In this document: one piece after another, positions 58,826 to 64,000 of the stretch
Layout of the letters: each line of letters starts with the position of its first letter
Numbering within the stretch: the stretch's first letter is position 1
Origin: Ectobius pallidus
Lineage: Eukaryota; Arthropoda; Insecta; Blattodea; Ectobiidae
NCBI GenBank assembly: GCA_964059195.1
Contig: CAXKWD010000005.1
Location: 93,261,882 to 93,325,881 of the forward strand
Length of the DNA stretch: 64,000 nt
Direction: 5' to 3'
Notes under the pieces: generated by a model
The model's database searches: none
Told to the model about the DNA's origin: nothing
Seen by the model: the letters and a program-made list of their open reading frames with translations, nothing else
Program-made: the position numbers and the translations under genes

Positions 58826-59752
58826 ATAGCTTAAAAGGCCCGGCGTTGCCCGGGTTTTTATTTGTAATTTGAAATTAACTTATGAAGGACTTTCGATTTT
58901 CAAACTCTAGGGCCTTGGATAATATGTAGGCCTACATAGAACTTGCGGAAGAACGACTTATCACACTCAAACTATTCCCTCAGAAAACCCTAGATATAGC
59001 TTTTTATGGCTCACAGAGGATGTTGAATGTTGCATTCCGTTGCTTCTACACACCATGCCTGGGAGGGGTAGCTTCAGAATCTGTATTATATAGTTCCCAA
59101 AGCTCTATGTGAACACTTTAAACAGTACAATGTTATCATGATAACTGAATTGCATTTCACTTTTCAGTATAATATTTTCAGAAATTACATAAATTTTCAA
59201 GGGGAGGAGTGGTTTGTTTGAATTTTAGTGTTCACCGCGTTACTTCCCGGGTTTAACTGGATATGTGTGCAAAATTTCGTGCAAATTGGTCAAGAAATGT
59301 AGATTTGTATTGGGAACGTATATACCCACATACATACATACATACATACATACATACATACATACATACATACATACATACATACACACTTTCGATTTGG
59401 CTTGGTTGCAAGACTCACACTTTTTTTTAATTTTTTTTTTTAATTTGTTTGTTTGTTTGTTTTTTATGAAAACACGTGACAGCGGAACTCTGGAACTGTG
59501 AATAAGTCACACTTCTTTTGTCACACTTCAATTTTTTAATTTTTTTAATGTAAAGAATTGACAGCAGAACTCTCTAACTGTGCCTCATTTCACATTTCCG
59601 ACTTTTTCCGTGGATTTTCCAAAAATTTTCTTCATACAAACCTTGTCCTGACAATTACGGACACAACAAAAAAGAAATCAGCCAAATCGGTGGAGCCGTT
59701 CTCAAGTGATGCGGCAACATACATTTTGGAAATTCATTTTTATTAATATAGA
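58826..59752 (-). mobile_element. Helitron copy D, minus strand
   Basis: The minus strand starts TCTATATTAATAAAAATGAA (right edge 59752) and ends with the GGCAACGCCGGGCC hairpin region and CTTTTAAGCTAT (CTAG mutated) at 58826. The 3' 250 bp match copies B and C. It contains a (CATA)n run. It is inserted into the MULE-type pseudogene. Confidence 0.75.
59328..59388 (+). repeat. (CATA)n microsatellite
   Basis: About 14 CATA units. A shorter tract lies in the sister segment near 60278-60292. Confidence 0.95.
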
Positions 59753-59973
59753 TATATATTTGTGTGTGTGTGTCGTGCAGATTTAATAGTAAGCTGAACC
59801 CTCAGGGTGTTCCTTATAATTGGGTCTGCTATCCCTTGTGGATTTTCTCTCTAAACTAAATTCAGGTCAAATTGCAATAATGGAATAGGCCTAATAACTG
59901 AACCATTTTTAACTCCAGAATTTAGCTTCAATAAAATACAAACAGAAATTATATTATTTCACATACAACTCAC

Positions 59974-60182
59974 GTCTCAACAGCACTGAATATGGTAAAA
60001 AGCGCCTTGCGGATTGTGTTTAGATAACACGCAGTACACGGCTGTCGGAGAAGAAGCCTGTATCGTCATTGCAGGGGACACAGTGAATGCCTAAGTCTCA
60101 ATAGCATTGAATATGATAAATAGCGCCTTGCGGATTGTGTTTAGATAACACGCAGTACACGGCTGTCGGAGAAGAAGCCTGT
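59974..60182 (+). repeat. 121-bp tandem duplication
   Basis: The unit from GTCTCAACAGCACTGAATAT (59974) recurs at 60095 with few changes. The second copy is cut by the start of the next Helitron segment at about 60183. Confidence 0.85.
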
Positions 60183-60626
60183 ACCGATTTACTTCCCGGG
60201 CTTAACTGGGTATGTGTGCAATATTTTGTGCAAATTGGTCAAGAAATGCAGATTTGTATAGGGAACACACATAGCCACATACATACATACACACTCTTGG
60301 CTTGGTTGACTCACACTTTTTTTCTTTTTGTTTTTGTTTGTTTTGTTATGAAAACATGTGAAAGCGGTACTCTCAAACTGTGAATATGTCACACTTCTTT
60401 TGTCACACTTCAATTTTTTAAATATTTTTGTTTATGCAAACAATTGACAGAAGAACTATCTAACTTTGCCTCATTTCACATTTCCGACTTTTCCCGTGGA
60501 TTTTCCAATACAAACCTTGTCCTGACAATTACGAACACAACAAAAAAAGAATCATCCAAATCGGTCGAGCCGTTCTCAAGTGATGCGGCAACAACCCTTT
60601 TGTAAATTCATTTTTATTAATATAGA
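60183..60626 (-). mobile_element. Second copy of the Helitron D 5' region
   Basis: Collinear with 59225-59752, including the right edge TCTATATTAATAAAAATGAA on the minus strand (ending 60626), but lacking a 3' hairpin end. The Helitron block thus has two 5' termini in the same orientation. Confidence 0.7.
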
Positions 60627-60840
60627 TGAATGAATCACATAAAGAAATGCTGAAGCATTATGGCAATAAATATGTTTGTTTTGACAGCACAAATGGTCTT
60701 AATGCCTATGGTTTTTTGCTGACCACTTTTACTTGTTTTGGACGACTTAAATCAAGGTTTTCCTTGCACTATTATGTTTTCCAACAAAGAAGATTCAGCA
60801 GCAATGAAATGTTCGTGTCTGTAATACTATAGACCGTCCC

Positions 60841-61975
60841 AACCTTAAAAAACAGTATTGGTCTTATGCAGCGCACTGATGCCAGATCTACTCACATGAC
60901 AAGGCCCGGCACATGATGTGAAAAAGCTCTTAAACCTCGAAATTTGTTTCTTGTACATAATAATTAATGTAAATAATGCCCTGCAGATAGAACGACGGCA
61001 CACCCTCCTTCCCTTATTTTCAACCCCCATGAGTAATATTTTCTCCATAGGCCCACAAATCTACATTTTCTGACCAATGTCTACAAAATGTTACACATGT
61101 ACCCTGTGGAATCAAGTAAAAATTCTACGAGACAATCATTCTCGAAAAAACCACCCCTTGCGAAATTTTCAATCCCTACTTTGTGATCTTTTTACTAGTC
61201 TACATTCTTTGAACGATTTTTACCAAACTTTACACACAGACCCTATAAAAACAAGAGAAAAATTAGGCGAAGTTAATTTTGGAAGAAGCCACCCCTTAAA
61301 TGTTTCTACCCCTATTACACCACCAAAATTTAGATCTACATTCTTGACGTGTTTTTAACAGACTTTGTACACAGAACATATAGAATCAGGAGAAAATGGT
61401 AGGAAAACTAATTTTTGAACAAACCACATTTTAGATCTTTCACCCTTATTTTGTGATATATATTTATCTACATCCTTTGACCAATTTTATCAGACTTTAT
61501 ACCAAGAACCTATTGAATCAAGAGAAAATTATAACCAAAGTTTATTTGGATGAAACCACCCCTTAAATGTTGCAACCCCTATTATATAAATGTTATTTAA
61601 ATCTAAATTATCTGATCAATTTTTACCAGACTTTACACAGAGCTAACAGAACCAGGAGAAAAACTTAGGTAAAACTAAATTTGGGAAAAAAATGTCCCTT
61701 AAATGTTTTAATCCCTATTAAATGACGTTTAAATCTACATTCTTTTGGCTCATTTTACGACTTGACACACAGAAAAGAAAGACTAATAGGAATTTCTGTC
61801 TCTTCTTACCTCAACCCCACCATCCATGGTCTTTAGAAGTAATAGGATCCTTGAATATGACTAGTTGTGCTTTCTCTAGGGCCTAAATTTTGAAAATTAA
61901 AAGGGCTTCCTCCAAAATTGACTTCGAAGTACAAGTAAAATACAAAACCAGGTGACGCCGGGTCCTTTAAGCTAA
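60841..61975 (+). mobile_element. Helitron 3' part with internal repeats
   Basis: The right end reads GGTGACGCCGGGTCCTTTAAGCTAA before T61976, the same 3' hairpin family as copies B-D with CTAA (CTRR). About six imperfect ~130-bp units lie at about 61010-61800 (ACCACCCCTTAAATGTTT, CTACATTCTTTGAC, ACTTTACACACAGA). The 5' end was not identified. Confidence 0.65.
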
Positions 61976-62150
61976 TAATTTATAAATGTTATATTTAATA
62001 TTAAATTTCATTTCGATAATATTATTTTTCATCATTATTATTATTATTGCTATTATTATTACTATTATTGTGTTATAATTTTTAAGAATATAATTATAAA
62101 GGGAAGTAATAGTTAAAATACATTACATACCTTTAGGCCTGTTCACTATC
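61976..62150. other. ATT-rich spacer
   Basis: Imperfect ATT tract at about 62033-62075; nothing else. Confidence 0.5.
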
Positions 62151-62151
62151 C

Positions 62152-62367
62152 TCAGGGAGTGGTATTATTCCTTCTCAGAGGGCCTTTCGTTTTTTCTTTT
62201 CTTAATCTATACAGTAAACTTTCTGAACACCCGGTATCTTCTGCTTTCTCTTTAATTGCCTGGGTAACGTTCATTTTCTTCAAGAAATAATTAAGTATAT
62301 TTAATACTATAATTCGCTCTTTACTGCGCAATTTGTCAACTCTAAGATTTTTAGTTCCTCTATTCAT
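62152..62367 (-). pseudogene. Transposase-like HTH N-terminal fragment
   Basis: The minus strand ATG at 62367 encodes LRSKERIIVLNILNYFLKK, then EKAEDTGCSESLLYRLRKEK and GPLRRNNTTP. This resembles the N-terminal HTH ('KER..V.N....F......A...TG.S.ST..RI..EG......TP') of insect DDE transposon proteins of the Tc1-like supergroup. No downstream catalytic domain was found, so a truncated copy or a first exon are both possible. Confidence 0.45.
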
Positions 62368-63275
62368 AATTAATATAAAATATTAATAAATATAAAATTT
62401 AATTTAAAAAAACACAAGAACCACTTCACAACAAAGTTAAATTTCACTACACAGCTACTATATAACAATGAGCTCTGAAGAAGACACGATAGTCTTAGAA
62501 ACATCTGAGTACACAAAATCTCAAAACAACCAAGTCATGAGCGCGAGAATGCTGAGCTCGGGAAAACTGTGATAATTTATTAATGCTACATGATAGAGAG
62601 CTCTGGTTTGTTTTAGAAACTTTTTCAGACATCTATAAACATTTCTTCTCGCTTAGTCACCAATGTAAAGTCAATACCAAAGTATGTTACTCACTGCCTA
62701 ACTTTTCTGTGTTGCCGTCCGAGAATTTTCAGGTAGCACTTAATAAAAAAATATATAGCTTTCTTGTTATGTACAATTTATTGCCTACGGAAAGGGAGTA
62801 CTTTCTTTCACCATCAGGCAGTCCAAGAAAAAAATCTTTACTTGTTTTGATTATTAGTTTTCTGTCTATCGCGTGATAAGTTATTAATGTGCAAAAATAT
62901 TGACTTCCGCCAAAATAACGTAATTATGAAAAATAGGCCTCATATTAATTATTTATGGCTTTACAATTGACATCATTAGAAAGGGCGGAAAATTCCCTAT
63001 AAGACCTCGCAATCACATTATTACATTTATCACTTTGGAAAATGGCAACATTGTCGGGATAGAAAAGGACGAAGCTAATTGCAGAACGTACGAGTGCAAG
63101 TGAGATGCAAATACTACATTTAACTCAATACTGTCTTTTAAGGCTGGGACGATCTACACTTTTATTTTCTGCCAAACATGGTCCGTCAGTGAGCTCATAA
63201 TTACAGTTGAAAGTATGTAGTACATTGGTCTGCCCACAGGTCGCAGGACGATATACAGCACATTTCACCAACTGC
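62368..63275. other. No gene recognised
   Basis: A 97-residue + frame (62583-62876) has no family motif that I recognise. No element ends seen. Confidence 0.35.
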
Positions 63276-63279
63276 TATC

Positions 63280-64000
63280 ATTACGTGAGTGGACAACATG
63301 GAAGGTGATCAGCAAGGACAGCGCTGGACGTGGTTTCTGCACCGCATAGTGCACGAACACCTTAAGATGGGGAAGGTGTCTGCCAGGTGGGTTCCCAAAT
63401 CCCTGAATGCAGAACAAAGACAACAGTGCAAGGATGTGAGCAGTGATCTCCTTCAGCACTAAAGCCAGGATCCAGAAGGCTTTATGTCCAAACTCGTGAC
63501 TGGCGACTAGACTTTGCTTTACTACCATGAGCCAGAGACCAAAGTCCAATCAATGCATTGGAAGCACAAAGGCAACCCCCGGCCAAAGAAGTTTTGTACA
63601 GTGCCCTAAGTAGGCAAACGCATAGCCACAGTCTTCTGGGACAAGGATGGAATCATCCTCATTGACTGGCTGAAACCAGGGACCACCATTAACAGTACGG
63701 CATATGTTTCAACTCTTCGGAGTTTGCACCGTGCAATTCAGAAGAAATGGGCGAAAGGTGTGCTCCTGCAACACGACAATGCTCGTCCCCACACGAGTCG
63801 GGGAACCATGACTACCCTTCATGATATGGGGTTCCAGGTGCTGCCACACCCACCGTATTCTCTTGGTTTGGCCCCGTCTAATTACTACCTGTCCGGGGCA
63901 ATGAAGAAACCTCTGCGTGTACATCATTTTACCGACTTCCAAGAACTGCAAGCAGCTGTCTTGATGTGGGTGCAACAGACTTGGTCCAAAAATCCAAATA
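63280..64000 (+). pseudogene. Decayed mariner transposase, cut by window end
   Basis: The + frame reads KVSARWVPKSLNAEQRQQ (linker WVP motif), then a stop, FMSKLVTGD-stop where the first catalytic Asp motif lies, and RIATVFWDKDGIILIDWL. Next is GVLLQHDNARPH (second Asp intact), then PYSLGLAPSNYYLSG, where the third catalytic Asp is Asn, and LQAAVLMWVQQTW. Four or more nonsense codons are present. The 3' terminus lies beyond the window. It is a different mariner lineage from 25112-26443. Confidence 0.85.

Larger units (their letters stand above)
57864..60832 (+). pseudogene. Zinc-finger/MULE transposase gene, split and decayed
   Basis: The ATG at 57864 opens MDIFMCEVCNKVFSRRGNL, a C2H2 finger that continues after a frameshift (TAKHSNVKFECDSCEF and a YDLKQH half-finger, then CSFCNETRPTKGDIVHHYI). 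After a (GA)n tract, + frames give YKSKGKDIRHLKIAGSNKIN, GHNSDLGRLRLSQAEKDEI, then (58623-58826) DLCNIEQEYSLKSEAIRHKN and SWVQELETTGGIVLFYKPQG. The frame stops where a Helitron block begins (58826). It resumes at 60626 with MNESHKEMLKHYG, CFDSTNGLNAYGFLLTT and, after a frameshift, GFPCTIMFSNKEDSAAMK. The latter is the MULE (Mutator-like) catalytic domain, with the first Asp in FDSTNG. It ends near 60830. Several frameshifts and stops are present. Whether the parent was a transposon or a domesticated gene is unclear. Confidence 0.75.

Noticed and set aside
1..64000. CRISPR array, bacterial operon, riboswitch or phage module
   Set aside because: No regularly spaced repeats with unique spacers, no Shine-Dalgarno-led gene chains, and clear eukaryotic introns and transposons.

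Overview
This window looks like intron-rich, repeat-saturated insect nuclear DNA. It is AT-rich, has very short open frames, and carries GT..AG introns. It is packed with arthropod-type transposable elements (Helitrons, hAT, mariner, Tigger, Harbinger-type MITEs, tRNA-derived SINEs, LINE tails). The frequent word AGGCCTA and the mix of element families suggest a large polyneopteran genome such as a cockroach. That assignment is an inference, because no species-diagnostic locus is present.

Only one host gene is supported: a short-chain dehydrogenase/reductase (DHRS11 / farnesol-dehydrogenase type) on the + strand. Its five exons are 31133-31301, 35177-35306, 35448-35580, 39181-39321 and 44630-44674. 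Reading frame and splice phases are continuous, and the Ser and YxxxK catalytic residues are present. The first exon, with the TGxxxGIG cofactor motif, was not found and probably lies upstream of the window. The introns are full of transposons.

Layout. 1-7 kb: nested Helitrons carrying SINEs and a foldback element, plus a LINE tail. 7-12 kb: a truncated LINE inside a GGTCATTTT-rich repeat, a P-like element with a two-exon THAP start, LINE tails, and a Helitron fragment with two 3' ends. 13-17.4 kb: a hAT-like relic and a 536-bp tandem duplication in which only the second copy carries a 249-bp MITE. 17.9-22.5 kb: a large inverted repeat enclosing a decayed PIN-like/Cys-rich gene, a G/T-rich minisatellite, a LINE 3' tail and an A-rich array. 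23-24.6 kb: a hAT element. 25.1-26.4 kb: a nearly intact mariner with one nonsense codon. 28-30.2 kb: a LINE tail, then a SINE split by a hAT element. 31-44.7 kb: the SDR gene with its transposon-filled introns. 46.7-48.6 kb: a tandem repeat split by a hAT element. 50.4-55.1 kb: foldback elements, including a 713-bp near-perfect palindrome. 56.1-57.7 kb: a Tigger relic split by a hAT element. 57.9-60.8 kb: a zinc-finger/MULE-transposase pseudogene split by a Helitron block. 61-62 kb: the 3' part of another Helitron with ~130-bp internal repeats. 63.3-64 kb: a decayed mariner running off the end.

There is no operon, CRISPR array or bacterial-type system. The value of the window is a readable insertion history: several elements keep exact target-site duplications, which fixes the order of nested events.
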